Below are positions 48,109 through 56,329 of a stretch of 64,000 nucleotides of DNA, piece after piece. The position numbers and the translations under genes are program-made. Numbering within the stretch: position 1 is the stretch's first letter; each line of letters starts with the position of its first letter. Source of the DNA: Streptomyces sp. RerS4 (GTDB lineage Bacteria; Actinomycetota; Actinomycetes; Streptomycetales; Streptomycetaceae). The notes beneath the pieces were generated by a model. It searched no databases and was not told where the DNA came from. It saw nothing but the letters and a program-made list of their open reading frames with translations. The stretch covers positions 1 to 64,000 of the forward strand of contig NZ_CP097322.1 of the NCBI RefSeq assembly GCF_023515955.1, written 5' to 3'.

Positions 48109-48717
48109 ATGACGACAACACGGCAGCAGTTTCCTGGCCCCCGCCGCATGCTCGGAGCTGCCGCCGCCATCGTGGGCCTGGCCGTCGCCGTCACGGGTTG
48201 CACCTCAGGAGTGAAGGACGACAAGGCCTCCCCTCCACAACCCAGTACATCTCCCGCCCTGTCGGCTTCTGCCGCATCGCCCAGTGCCTCCGCAGACCCG
48301 GTGGAGGCGGAGAAGGCCGACGTCAAGGCTGCGTACAGCCGATACTGGGGCGTCCTCACGCAAGTCTTCGCGCAAGCGGATTCAACCGGCACCGACCTCA
48401 AGACCGTCGCATCCGGTACCTCCTACGCCGAGACCGAGACCGGGCTGGCCAACATGCGCAGGTCGGGCCGCGTCATGACCGGCCAGGCAGACCACTCGAA
48501 GATCGTGGTGGAGCTCAAGGAGGGAACGAAGCTCCCGACGGCCGCCGTCACGGCCTGTGTCGACGTCACCCGGTGGAACCTCGTGGACAAGAAGACAAGC
48601 CAGCCGGTGCCCCTGCCCTCGCAACGGCTGCTTCGGTACATCACCGTCTCGACCATCGAGAAGTGGCCCAGTGGATGGGTGGTCATCGAGGAGAAGATCC
48701 AGGATCAGGCATGCTGA
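48109..48717 (+). CDS. Secreted lipoprotein
   Basis: The 202-residue protein has a lipoprotein signal peptide ending in a lipobox (AVAVTGC). A Ser/Pro/Ala-rich spacer follows, then a small domain (EAEKADVKAAYSRYWGVLTQVF) of a type common in actinobacterial surface lipoproteins. The ATG follows GGGGG at a fair distance. It overlaps the next gene. It may serve the Tad apparatus, judging by place only. Confidence 0.65.
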   Translation: MTTTRQQFPGPRRMLGAAAAIVGLAVAVTGCTSGVKDDKASPPQPSTSPALSASAASPSASADPVEAEKADVKAAYSRYWGVLTQVFAQADSTGTDLKTVASGTSYAETETGLANMRRSGRVMTGQADHSKIVVELKEGTKLPTAAVTACVDVTRWNLVDKKTSQPVPLPSQRLLRYITVSTIEKWPSGWVVIEEKIQDQAC

Positions 48718-49601
48718 GACGCCGCGCTGCGGCCGCGACCCTCGCCGCCGTCGCGTCGGTGGCCTTGTCGCCGTCCGTCGCGTGGGCGACGGACGGCGAC
48801 GTCTGGAACTGCGACAACAAGAGGGTGTGCGCGGGCGTCGAGATCCCGCCGGAGGTCGGCGGGGGCGGGACGAGAAACCGGCCCGGCAGTGGTTCCGGTG
48901 GCGGTGGGTCGAGCCGGCCCACGCCCGTGATCGACGGCATCTCCTGTGCCATCACGCGCCTGGAACCGCAGCCTCCGGCCGGTAGCGCGCTGTGGGAGGG
49001 GCACACCCCTGGCGATGGTGCCGTGTACGTCAACCCCTGTATCTGGCAGGGGCCCGGGTCGGAGAACCAGGACGTGCTCGGCAGGGTGTTCTGGTCGCAG
49101 GACGCCCCGGCGCCGGCGGTCGATCCGGCGGTGCTCGCGCGGCGGGCGGTGGACAGCATGCTGTTGGACGGCCCGGCGATCGTGAGCCCGCGACCCGGCG
49201 GAACGTACACGGTCGGGGTACCGATGTGGCTGTGGGTCGGGCAGGGCCCGACCACATGGGGGCCGAACGTGGCCTCGGCGTCCGCGGGCGGGATCACGGT
49301 GACGGCGACCGCGAAGGTGTCCTCGATCGTGTGGTCCATGGGCGACGGATCGTCGGTGACCTGCACCGGGCCCGGCACCGCCTACACGGCGGCGCGCGGG
49401 ATGGCGGCTTCGCCCGACTGCGGTCACCTCTACCGCGCGACGTCGGCCGGGCGGCCCGGTGGGAAGTACAGCGGCACCGCCACCTCCACCTGGACCGTCG
49501 ACTGGGCCGTGAGCGGCGGCGGGCGGACGGGCCAGCTGACCGAGGTCCGCCAGTCGGTGTTCACCGTCGCGGTGGGCGAGGTCCAGGTCGTCGGCCAGTA
49601 G
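48711..49601 (+). CDS. Secreted hypothetical protein, Tad locus
   Basis: The 296-residue protein has a clear signal peptide (RRAAAATLAAVASVALSPSVAWA). A Gly/Ser-rich linker follows, and then a beta-rich domain with VWSMGDGSSVTCTGPG and CGHLYRATS, similar to PKD-like folds. It overlaps the lipoprotein gene. Proteins of this type often precede actinobacterial Tad operons. Confidence 0.6.
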   Translation: MLRRRAAAATLAAVASVALSPSVAWATDGDVWNCDNKRVCAGVEIPPEVGGGGTRNRPGSGSGGGGSSRPTPVIDGISCAITRLEPQPPAGSALWEGHTPGDGAVYVNPCIWQGPGSENQDVLGRVFWSQDAPAPAVDPAVLARRAVDSMLLDGPAIVSPRPGGTYTVGVPMWLWVGQGPTTWGPNVASASAGGITVTATAKVSSIVWSMGDGSSVTCTGPGTAYTAARGMAASPDCGHLYRATSAGRPGGKYSGTATSTWTVDWAVSGGGRTGQLTEVRQSVFTVAVGEVQVVGQ

Positions 49602-49652
49602 CTGGCCCCCTTTTCGAACTTCTTTCTGGCTTTTCTCCCTGGAGGCACAGCA

Positions 49653-50381
49653 GTGAGCACGACCACCCAGCCACCTGCGGGCCGCGCGGCTCTTCCCGGG
49701 CCTGTGGGACCTGTGGACTCTCCGGCGGCGGCGCCGCGTGTGGTGCGTCAGCGACGACGGCGCCCTGGACTGATCGCCTTGTCCGTCGTGCTGATCGCGG
49801 CCGGCGGTCTGTCGGGCGCGTTGCTGTTCACCGCGTCGGGTCAGCGTTCGGCGGTGCTGGTGGTGACACGTGACGTGCCCGTGGGGGCGGCGATCACGGC
49901 CGCCGACCTCGCACCGGCCTCCCTGGCGCTGGACCCGGCGGTCAAGGCGGTCCCGGTGGCGCGGAAGGCGGGCATGGTCGGTCAGCGGGCGGCCGTTGCC
50001 CTGAAGGCCGGCTCGCTGCTGTCGCCGGATCAGGTCACCGCGACGTCGCTGGTCAAGGCGGGTGAACAGTTGGTGGGTGTGGCGTTGAAGCCCTCGCAGC
50101 TGCCCGCTTCGAAGCTGTCGGCGGGCCAGAAGGTGTTGATCGTCTCGACGCCGGATCCGGCGCAGCCGGCGGCCCCGCCGTCGGGCAAGCCCGGGGAGGT
50201 CGCGGTCCCGGCCGTGCCGAAGACGTTGGCGGCGACGGTGGTCGCGGTGGGCGTCGCCGCGCCGGCGACGGGTGTCGTGGTGGTGGATGTGGCGGTGCCC
50301 GCCGCGGACGGGCCGACGCTCGCCGCGCGGGTCGCGACGGGCGCTGTCGCGCTGGTGGTCGCGGCGCAGGAGGGCAACTGA
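49653..50381 (+). CDS. SAF-domain protein (CpaB/RcpC-like)
   Basis: The 242-residue protein has an N-terminal membrane anchor (PGLIALSVVLIAAGGLSGALLF) and a SAF domain (VLVVTRDVPVGAAITAADLAP). CpaB/RcpC proteins help assemble the outer channel of Tad/Flp pili. It lies one base before the ParA-like gene. Confidence 0.72.
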   Translation: MSTTTQPPAGRAALPGPVGPVDSPAAAPRVVRQRRRRPGLIALSVVLIAAGGLSGALLFTASGQRSAVLVVTRDVPVGAAITAADLAPASLALDPAVKAVPVARKAGMVGQRAAVALKAGSLLSPDQVTATSLVKAGEQLVGVALKPSQLPASKLSAGQKVLIVSTPDPAQPAAPPSGKPGEVAVPAVPKTLAATVVAVGVAAPATGVVVVDVAVPAADGPTLAARVATGAVALVVAAQEGN

Positions 50382-51196
50382 TGGCGGTGGTGGCGCTGGT
50401 GGGCGGGCTCGGGGCGCCCGGGGTGACGACGACGGCGCTGTCGCTGTTGTTGACGTGGCCCATGCCCGAGGGGCATCGGGTCGTGCTGGCGGAGGCGGAC
50501 CCGGACGGCGGCGCGATCCTGCCGGGGGCCTTGCAGGGAACCCTGGACAACGCCCGTGGTCTGCGCAACCTCGCGGTCGCGGCGCGGCAGGGGCAGTTGC
50601 AGGAAGCGTTCTGGCGTCAGCTGGTGGACATCACCGACGCCGGGACTCGGGATCGGCTGGTGCTGCCCGGTCTCTACGATCCCGCGCACGCCTCTGCGCT
50701 GGAACCGGTCTGGGCGCCGCTCGCGGGCCTCTTCGTGGGGATCGAGCCTCACCGACACGACGTCATCGTTGACCTGGGCCGGCGGGGGGCGTTCGGCCCC
50801 TCGGCGGTTCTCGCGCAGCGCGCCGACGCCGTGCTCCTGGTCGCCCGCAACACCCTGCGCGGGTTGCAGAGCGCGCAGGTCCGCCTGGAGGCTCTCAGGG
50901 AGAGTCTCGGCAGCACGACCGAGGTCGGCATGCTTTTGGTCGACGGCGGTCCCTTCTCCAAGGAAGAGGTACGTCGACACCTGGGCGTCGCGGTGACGGC
51001 GGTCTTGCCCTGGCAGCCCAAGCAGGCCGCCGTGCTCTCCGACGGCGCGGAGCAGCCGCGGCGCTTCGAGTCGTCGGAGCTGATGCGTGCGGGGCGGTCG
51101 GCGGCGGTGCGGGTGCAGGAGATGGTGGCCATCCGTCGCTCTCGGCTGGCTCCGCCGGCTGCCACGCTCGGGCGGGCGGTGAGCGGTGCGCGCTAA
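50381..51196 (+). CDS. ParA/MinD-like protein (CpaE/TadZ-like)
   Basis: The 271-residue protein has a MinD-like core, with AEADPDGG and VIVDLGRRGAFGP. Its N-terminal loop reads GGLGAPGVTTTAL. This lacks the lysine of a normal deviant Walker A (KGGxGKT), as is common in actinobacterial CpaE relatives. TadZ/CpaE proteins place the pilus machine at the pole. It overlaps the tadA-like gene by 11 bases. Confidence 0.7.
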   Translation: MAVVALVGGLGAPGVTTTALSLLLTWPMPEGHRVVLAEADPDGGAILPGALQGTLDNARGLRNLAVAARQGQLQEAFWRQLVDITDAGTRDRLVLPGLYDPAHASALEPVWAPLAGLFVGIEPHRHDVIVDLGRRGAFGPSAVLAQRADAVLLVARNTLRGLQSAQVRLEALRESLGSTTEVGMLLVDGGPFSKEEVRRHLGVAVTAVLPWQPKQAAVLSDGAEQPRRFESSELMRAGRSAAVRVQEMVAIRRSRLAPPAATLGRAVSGAR

Positions 51197-52790
51197 CCCC
51201 CTGCACAACGATCCGCAGATGTCGACGTCGGGCCTCCAGGCCCGGCTCGCCGTGCCCCGCCCGGCTACCGCCCCGACGCCCTCCTCTGCGGATACGCCGC
51301 CGAGCCCCGCCCTGGTCAACCCCTGGGCGACGCCGCCCGCCCCGCCCGCCCCGCCCGCCGCCCCCGTGCCTCCTTCGGGCAACGCTTCGGTGGAGCACGC
51401 GGCCTCCCCTGCCGTCACGGTGGACTACGCGGCGGTGCGGCTGATCAAGAAGGAGGTCGGCGAGCTGTTGACCGATGTCCTGCGCGCCCGGCCGAACCTG
51501 TCGGTGACCGCGCAGGAGCAGCAGGGCCGGCACCTGATCAATCAGCAGGTGGCCCTGTGGTCGGATGCCGAAGCCGTGAAGCTCGGATACGCGACCAGTG
51601 CCGCCCAGGACGCGGCCATCGCGCAAGCGGTCTTCGACCTCCAGTTCCGCGCCGGCCGCCTGCAACAACACCTCGACAACCCGCTGGTGGAGAACATCTT
51701 CATCAACGGCTACGCCGACACCTGGCTGGACTTCACCGACGGGCGCCGCACGCGGGTCGCTCCTGTCGCCGACTCCGACGAGGAGCTGCGCGAACTGCTG
51801 CGAGACCTGGCCCGGCGCACCACGGGCCAGGCGGAGCGCAGCCTGTCCACAGCCGACCCCTTCCTCGCCCTGCGGCTGGCCGACGGCTCGCGCCTCCAGG
51901 CGATCATCGACGTCACCCCCGGCACGTACGTGACGATCCGCCGGCACAGCATGCGGCACGCCGACCTGCCCGAGCTGGTGTCCCGGGGCATGCTCGACAC
52001 CACCCTGGAGCAGTTCCTGCGCGCCGCGGTGCGCGCGGAGAAGAACGTGATGGTCGTCGGCGGTCAGGCCGCCGGCAAGACGACCCTGCTGCGCGCCCTG
52101 CTGCGGGAGATCGATCCCGACGAGCGGTTCGCGACGTTGGAGACGGAGTTCGAGCTTTTCGCGCACGAGAACGGCTACCACCGACAGGTCGTGCCGATGG
52201 AGGCCCGCGAGTCCAACGGCGAGGTCATCGGAGGAGGGGCGGCGGCCGGTGAGATCACGCTGATGGACTTGATGTACCGGGCGCTGCGCATGTCGCTCGC
52301 GCGGATCGTCGTCGGTGAGGTCCGCGGCCCGGAGATTGTGGCCATGCTGGAGGCGATGACGAACGGTGCGGGCGGCAACCTGTCCACTCTGCACGCGATG
52401 AGCCCGTCCGTCGTGTTCGACCGGATCGCCGAGCTGTACCTGCTGGCGCAAGCCAACATGACCGAGCAGCTCGCCTACCGGCAGGCCGCGAACGGCCTGC
52501 ACTTCATCGTGTTCGTGCGGCAGATCGACGAGACGAAGATCGGCGGTCACCGCCACCGCTTCATCTCCCAGGTCCTGGAGGTCACCGGGATCGGCGAGGG
52601 CGGACGCCCCGAGACGAACCAGATCTTCGGGCCCCGCCCGGAGTGGGGCGAGCACCGGGCCGTGCCATTGATGCTGCCGCGCTGTGTCAACGACCTGCGC
52701 CGGGCCGGCTTCGACGCCACCCTCCTGAACCAGCCCACCGGGTCGTGGGGCGCAGCGCTGCCGCTGCTGGTCGCGGAGGGGGCGTCGTGA
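51186..52790 (+). CDS. tadA: TadA/CpaF-type secretion ATPase
   Basis: This 534-residue protein is the motor ATPase of Flp/Tad pilus assembly. Walker A GGQAAGKTTLL is near residue 292. VGEVRGPEIVAMLEAMTNGAGG and STLHAMSP, the Walker B and His-box region, lie near residue 375. An N-terminal proline-rich leader of about 60 residues precedes the conserved part. GTG 51186 is the first start after the upstream gene. It overlaps tadB by four bases. Confidence 0.88.
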   Translation: MRANPLHNDPQMSTSGLQARLAVPRPATAPTPSSADTPPSPALVNPWATPPAPPAPPAAPVPPSGNASVEHAASPAVTVDYAAVRLIKKEVGELLTDVLRARPNLSVTAQEQQGRHLINQQVALWSDAEAVKLGYATSAAQDAAIAQAVFDLQFRAGRLQQHLDNPLVENIFINGYADTWLDFTDGRRTRVAPVADSDEELRELLRDLARRTTGQAERSLSTADPFLALRLADGSRLQAIIDVTPGTYVTIRRHSMRHADLPELVSRGMLDTTLEQFLRAAVRAEKNVMVVGGQAAGKTTLLRALLREIDPDERFATLETEFELFAHENGYHRQVVPMEARESNGEVIGGGAAAGEITLMDLMYRALRMSLARIVVGEVRGPEIVAMLEAMTNGAGGNLSTLHAMSPSVVFDRIAELYLLAQANMTEQLAYRQAANGLHFIVFVRQIDETKIGGHRHRFISQVLEVTGIGEGGRPETNQIFGPRPEWGEHRAVPLMLPRCVNDLRRAGFDATLLNQPTGSWGAALPLLVAEGAS

Positions 52791-53731
52791 GCGTGCTGTT
52801 GCTGTGGGTCCTGTCGGGGCTGGCCATCGCCGGCGGCTTGGTCGGCCTGGTCGTGGGCCTTCGAGGTACGACCGCGCCTGCCGGGCCGGGCGTGGGCGCG
52901 CGTCTTCGGGCCGGTCGGAGCCTGGCGACGCGGGACGAGGCGATGCGGCGCCGTACGCGCCTGGCCGTCGGGGCCGTGGGCGGGGTGGGGTTGTGGCTGG
53001 TGAGCGGGGTGTTCGTCGCCGGCGCGATGTGCTTCCTCGCGGTCATCGGCGTGCCCTGGCTGCTGTCGCCCACGAAGTCCGCGACCGTCCGCATCGCGAA
53101 GCTGGAGGCCCTCGGCGACTGGACACAGCGCCTGGCCAACACGCTGCGCCTGGGACGCGGCCTGGACGAGGCCCTTCAGATCTCCCGCCGGGGATGCCCG
53201 GAGGAGATCACCGAGGAGGTCGCCGATCTGGTGGACCGCCTCCAGGTCGGGTGGCGGCCCGTCGACGCGCTGCGGGAGTTCGGGGACGCGCTCGGGGACG
53301 TGACGGCCGACAAGGTGGTCGCCGCGCTGGTGCTGTCGGCGGGCGACCGCGGACCGGGCCTGGCCCAGGCCCTCGACGACCTCGCCGAGTCCGTCCACGA
53401 AGAGGTCGCCCGCCGGCGTTCCATCGAGGCCGACCGGGCCAAACCCCGCACGACCATGCGGTGGATGACCATCATCACCCTCGCCGTGATCGGCACGGGC
53501 TTCCTGATCCCCTCCTACACCGCCCCCTACGGCACACCGCTCGGGCAGCTGATCCTGGCGGTGCTGTCGGCAGGCTTCGTCGGGGCCCTCGCGCTGATGC
53601 GGCAGATCGCCGACATCAAGCCGGTCCCCCGCTTCCTGATCGCCGACCCCCGAAGCGCCGTCACCCCCCTCCCCACCCCCGACGCGGACACGGTCGTCGA
53701 GCCCGAAGAGAAGGTCGAGGTGCGCCGATGA
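52787..53731 (+). CDS. tadB: TadB-like membrane protein
   Basis: The 314-residue protein has two N-terminal and two C-terminal membrane segments around a type II secretion F-domain (LEALGDWTQRLANTLRLGRGLDEAL, LVLSAGDRGPGLAQALDDLA). It is the platform protein partner of TadA and TadC. Four-base overlaps link it to both neighbours. Confidence 0.82.
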   Translation: MSVLLLWVLSGLAIAGGLVGLVVGLRGTTAPAGPGVGARLRAGRSLATRDEAMRRRTRLAVGAVGGVGLWLVSGVFVAGAMCFLAVIGVPWLLSPTKSATVRIAKLEALGDWTQRLANTLRLGRGLDEALQISRRGCPEEITEEVADLVDRLQVGWRPVDALREFGDALGDVTADKVVAALVLSAGDRGPGLAQALDDLAESVHEEVARRRSIEADRAKPRTTMRWMTIITLAVIGTGFLIPSYTAPYGTPLGQLILAVLSAGFVGALALMRQIADIKPVPRFLIADPRSAVTPLPTPDADTVVEPEEKVEVRR

Positions 53732-54615
53732 TGCCAGTCGCCGCGATTCTCGCCGGCGCCGCCATCGGCGCTGGCGGCGCGCTGCTGATCCGGGAGCTCC
53801 TCAACCCCGCCCCGGCGCTCGGGCCCGCGCTGCGCCGCCTGAACCAACCCGCCCCCGCCCCGACACCTGTCGGGGAGCCGGCCCTGGACCGCGATGAGCG
53901 GTGGGGGCGGTGGCTCGTCGAACACCTCGCGGGCATGCCGGGCCTGCGGATCCCGCACAAGGACCTGGCGCTCACCGGGCAGAGCCCGGCCAAGTTCCTG
54001 CTGACGAAGGTCGCCCTGGCCGGCGGGGGGCTGCTGCTGCCTCCGCTGTCCACGATCCCGTTGCTGCTGCTGAGCGTGTCCCTGTACCTGCCCGTGATCG
54101 TGGGCGTCCTCGCCGCCGTCGTGCTCTGGTTCGCCCCCGACCTCGCGCTGCGCGACAAGGCCAAGCGCGCCCGGGGCGAGTTCGCCCATGCCATGGCCGC
54201 CTACCTCGACCTCGTGGCGCTGCGCCGGGCTGGGAACGTCTCGGCCGAACAGGCCATGGAACAAGCCGCCCGGGTCGGCGAAGGGTGGGCGTTCCAGCGG
54301 ATCCAGGCCGCGCTGGCCCAGTCGCACGTGGACAAGGTCGCGCACTGGGAATCGTTGGCACGCCTGACCGCCGAGCTCGACCTGCCGGTCCTCGACGACC
54401 TCGCCGCGATCATGCGCCAGTCCACCGACGACGGCGCCTCCGTCTACGCCACCCTGCGCTCACGGGCCAAGAACCTGCGCACCGAACTCCTGTCCGCGCA
54501 GGCCGCCGACGCCAACGCCGACAGCGAGAAGATGACCGCCCCCGGCGCCCTGCTGGCCGTGCTGGTCATGCTGCTGATCGCGTTCCCGGCCGTCATCCGC
54601 ATGCTCACCACCTGA
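53728..54615 (+). CDS. tadC: TadC-like membrane protein
   Basis: The 295-residue protein has N-terminal and central membrane helices and a type II secretion F-domain (FAHAMAAYLDLVALRRAGNVSAEQAMEQAA). It ends in a C-terminal helix (LLAVLVMLLIAFPAVIRML). It pairs with TadB as the inner-membrane platform of the pilus. Confidence 0.82.
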   Translation: MMPVAAILAGAAIGAGGALLIRELLNPAPALGPALRRLNQPAPAPTPVGEPALDRDERWGRWLVEHLAGMPGLRIPHKDLALTGQSPAKFLLTKVALAGGGLLLPPLSTIPLLLLSVSLYLPVIVGVLAAVVLWFAPDLALRDKAKRARGEFAHAMAAYLDLVALRRAGNVSAEQAMEQAARVGEGWAFQRIQAALAQSHVDKVAHWESLARLTAELDLPVLDDLAAIMRQSTDDGASVYATLRSRAKNLRTELLSAQAADANADSEKMTAPGALLAVLVMLLIAFPAVIRMLTT

Positions 54616-54651
54616 ACCGATCCACCACCCCCGAGAACCGAGGAGTTCACC

Positions 54652-54846
54652 ATGAAGCTCGCCGTTCGACTCTCCGTCGCGCTCCGCTCCCACTGGCAGA
54701 CCATCAAGGACCAGGAAAAGGACCGGGGCGACATCTCCATCACCACGATCATCATCTGGGTCGCCGCCGTCGCCGGGGCCCTGGTCATCGCGGGCACCAT
54801 CGGCGTGGTCGTCACCAAGTACAACGGCAAGCTTTCCGGCATCTGA
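54652..54846 (+). CDS. Flp/Tad pilin-like small protein
   Basis: The 64-residue product has a basic and acidic N-terminal part (KDQEKDRGDISI) followed by one hydrophobic helix (TTIIIWVAAVAGALVIAGTIGVVV) and a short tail. Size and place after tadC match the Flp pilin slot. No prepilin peptidase gene is seen in the window, so the processing enzyme must lie elsewhere. Confidence 0.6.
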   Translation: MKLAVRLSVALRSHWQTIKDQEKDRGDISITTIIIWVAAVAGALVIAGTIGVVVTKYNGKLSGI

Positions 54847-54876
54847 ACCACACAGAAGGGAGGGCGAGGGGGCGTC

Positions 54877-55350
54877 GTGGCACGTTCGGCGAGAAGCCGA
54901 CCCACCGCATCGCACACCGGTGCGCCCGCGAAGTGGCCCCGGATCACGCGGGCCCGGCAAGGGCAGCGACACGGGGAGGGGGATCGGGGGGAGGCCTCCC
55001 TTCAGATGGCGATCGTGTTCCCGTTCGTCATCCTGGTCACCGTCGCGGTCGTCCAGGCCTCGATGTGGTACTTCGCCCGCAACATCGCGCTGACCGCCGC
55101 CCGCGAAGGCGTCGCCGCAGCCCGCGTCTACCAGGCCCCCGAAGGCGCCGGCGCGGCCAGGGCCCGCGAGACGCTCGGCCGGATCGCCGGCGACAGCCTG
55201 ACCTCCCCCACGGTCAGCACCGCCGGCAGCTCGACCACCGAGGTCCGTGTCACCGTCACCGGGACCGCGCCGTCCCTGATCCCCGGTCTCTCGGGCCTGA
55301 CCGTCTCTCAGTCCGCCGGCGCCCCCAGGGAACGGTGGACCCAACCATGA
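54877..55350 (+). CDS. TadE-like pseudopilin
   Basis: The 157-residue protein has the TadE pattern: a polar lead ending GDRGEASLQ, then one hydrophobic helix (MAIVFPFVILVTVAVVQASMWYF), and a soluble tail. TadE-like proteins are minor pilins. The GTG has GGGAGGGCGAGG upstream. It overlaps the next gene. Confidence 0.75.
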   Translation: MARSARSRPTASHTGAPAKWPRITRARQGQRHGEGDRGEASLQMAIVFPFVILVTVAVVQASMWYFARNIALTAAREGVAAARVYQAPEGAGAARARETLGRIAGDSLTSPTVSTAGSSTTEVRVTVTGTAPSLIPGLSGLTVSQSAGAPRERWTQP

Positions 55351-55811
55351 CGGTGACCTCCGGCTGGGCGGCCCGGTGGCGTACGGCAGGTGAAGGCGAC
55401 CGGGGCAGCGAGACGATCGCCGCGGCGATCGTCACCCCACTCCTGCTGATGCTGCTGTGCCTGGCCATCGCGGGCGGGCGGATCGTCACCTCCGGTGCGA
55501 AGATCGACGCCGCCGCCGAAGACGCGGCCCGCGCCGCGTCCATCTCCCGCACCCACTCCGGCGCCCAGTCCGAAGCCGCCGCGGCCGCCGCCCGCTCCCT
55601 GGACGATCAGGGCATCCGCTGTGCCGAGGCCAGTACGCAGGTGGACGCCTCCGGCCTCGCCGTACCCGTCGGACAGGTCGGCACCGTCACCGTCACGATC
55701 ACCTGCACCGTGGCCCTGTCCGACCTCCTGCTCCCCGGGGTGCCCGGACACAAGACGCTCACCAGTCGTTTCACCTCCGTGGTTGACGCCTACCGCTCCC
55801 GGGAGGGATGA
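55347..55811 (+). CDS. TadE/TadF-like pseudopilin
   Basis: The 154-residue protein repeats the plan of the gene before: GDRGSETIAAAIVTPLLLMLLCLAIAGG is the processing site and helix, followed by a soluble part with two cysteines. It is probably a second minor pilin of the Tad machine. Confidence 0.75.
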   Translation: MTVTSGWAARWRTAGEGDRGSETIAAAIVTPLLLMLLCLAIAGGRIVTSGAKIDAAAEDAARAASISRTHSGAQSEAAAAAARSLDDQGIRCAEASTQVDASGLAVPVGQVGTVTVTITCTVALSDLLLPGVPGHKTLTSRFTSVVDAYRSREG

Positions 55812-55814
55812 CCC

Positions 55815-56282
55815 ATGCCCATGCCCATGCCCACGCCGACGGCCCGCCCCAAGTCCTTGCGGCGGCGCCTGAAGGACGACGACGGCGGGATCGCCATCTA
55901 CACGGCGATCGTCACGGTGGCCCTGCTGGGCATCATCGGGCTGGCCATCGACGGCGGCGGCAAGCTCCGCGCGACCGAACGCGCGGACGCGACCGCGATG
56001 GAAGCCGCCCGCGCGGCCGGCCAGGCCATCGACCCGGCCGCCGCCATCAACGGCCAGGCCGTCCGCGTCGACCCCCACGCCGCACAGGCCGCGGCCCAGG
56101 CCTACCTCGCCCGCACCGGCACCCAAGGCAGCGTCACCCTGTCCGCCGACCAGAGCCTGCTCACCGTCACCGTCCACGACGCCTACACCACCAAATTCCT
56201 TGCCATCGTCGGCATCCCCTCCATGGGGGTGAACGGGCACGGCTCCGCCCGCCTGCTGTACGGCGTCACCCAACCGCAGTAG
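55815..56282 (+). CDS. TadG-like pilus protein
   Basis: The 155-residue protein has DDGGIAIYTAIVTVALLGIIGLAIDGG, the TadG-type membrane segment followed by the DGGGKL region. It is shorter than full TadG and lacks the von Willebrand domain. It lies three bases after the previous stop. Confidence 0.72.
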   Translation: MPMPMPTPTARPKSLRRRLKDDDGGIAIYTAIVTVALLGIIGLAIDGGGKLRATERADATAMEAARAAGQAIDPAAAINGQAVRVDPHAAQAAAQAYLARTGTQGSVTLSADQSLLTVTVHDAYTTKFLAIVGIPSMGVNGHGSARLLYGVTQPQ

Positions 56283-56329
56283 CCCCCGCCCTCCTGTCCC
56301 CCTGTCCGCCGTCGAAGCGAGAACACCCG

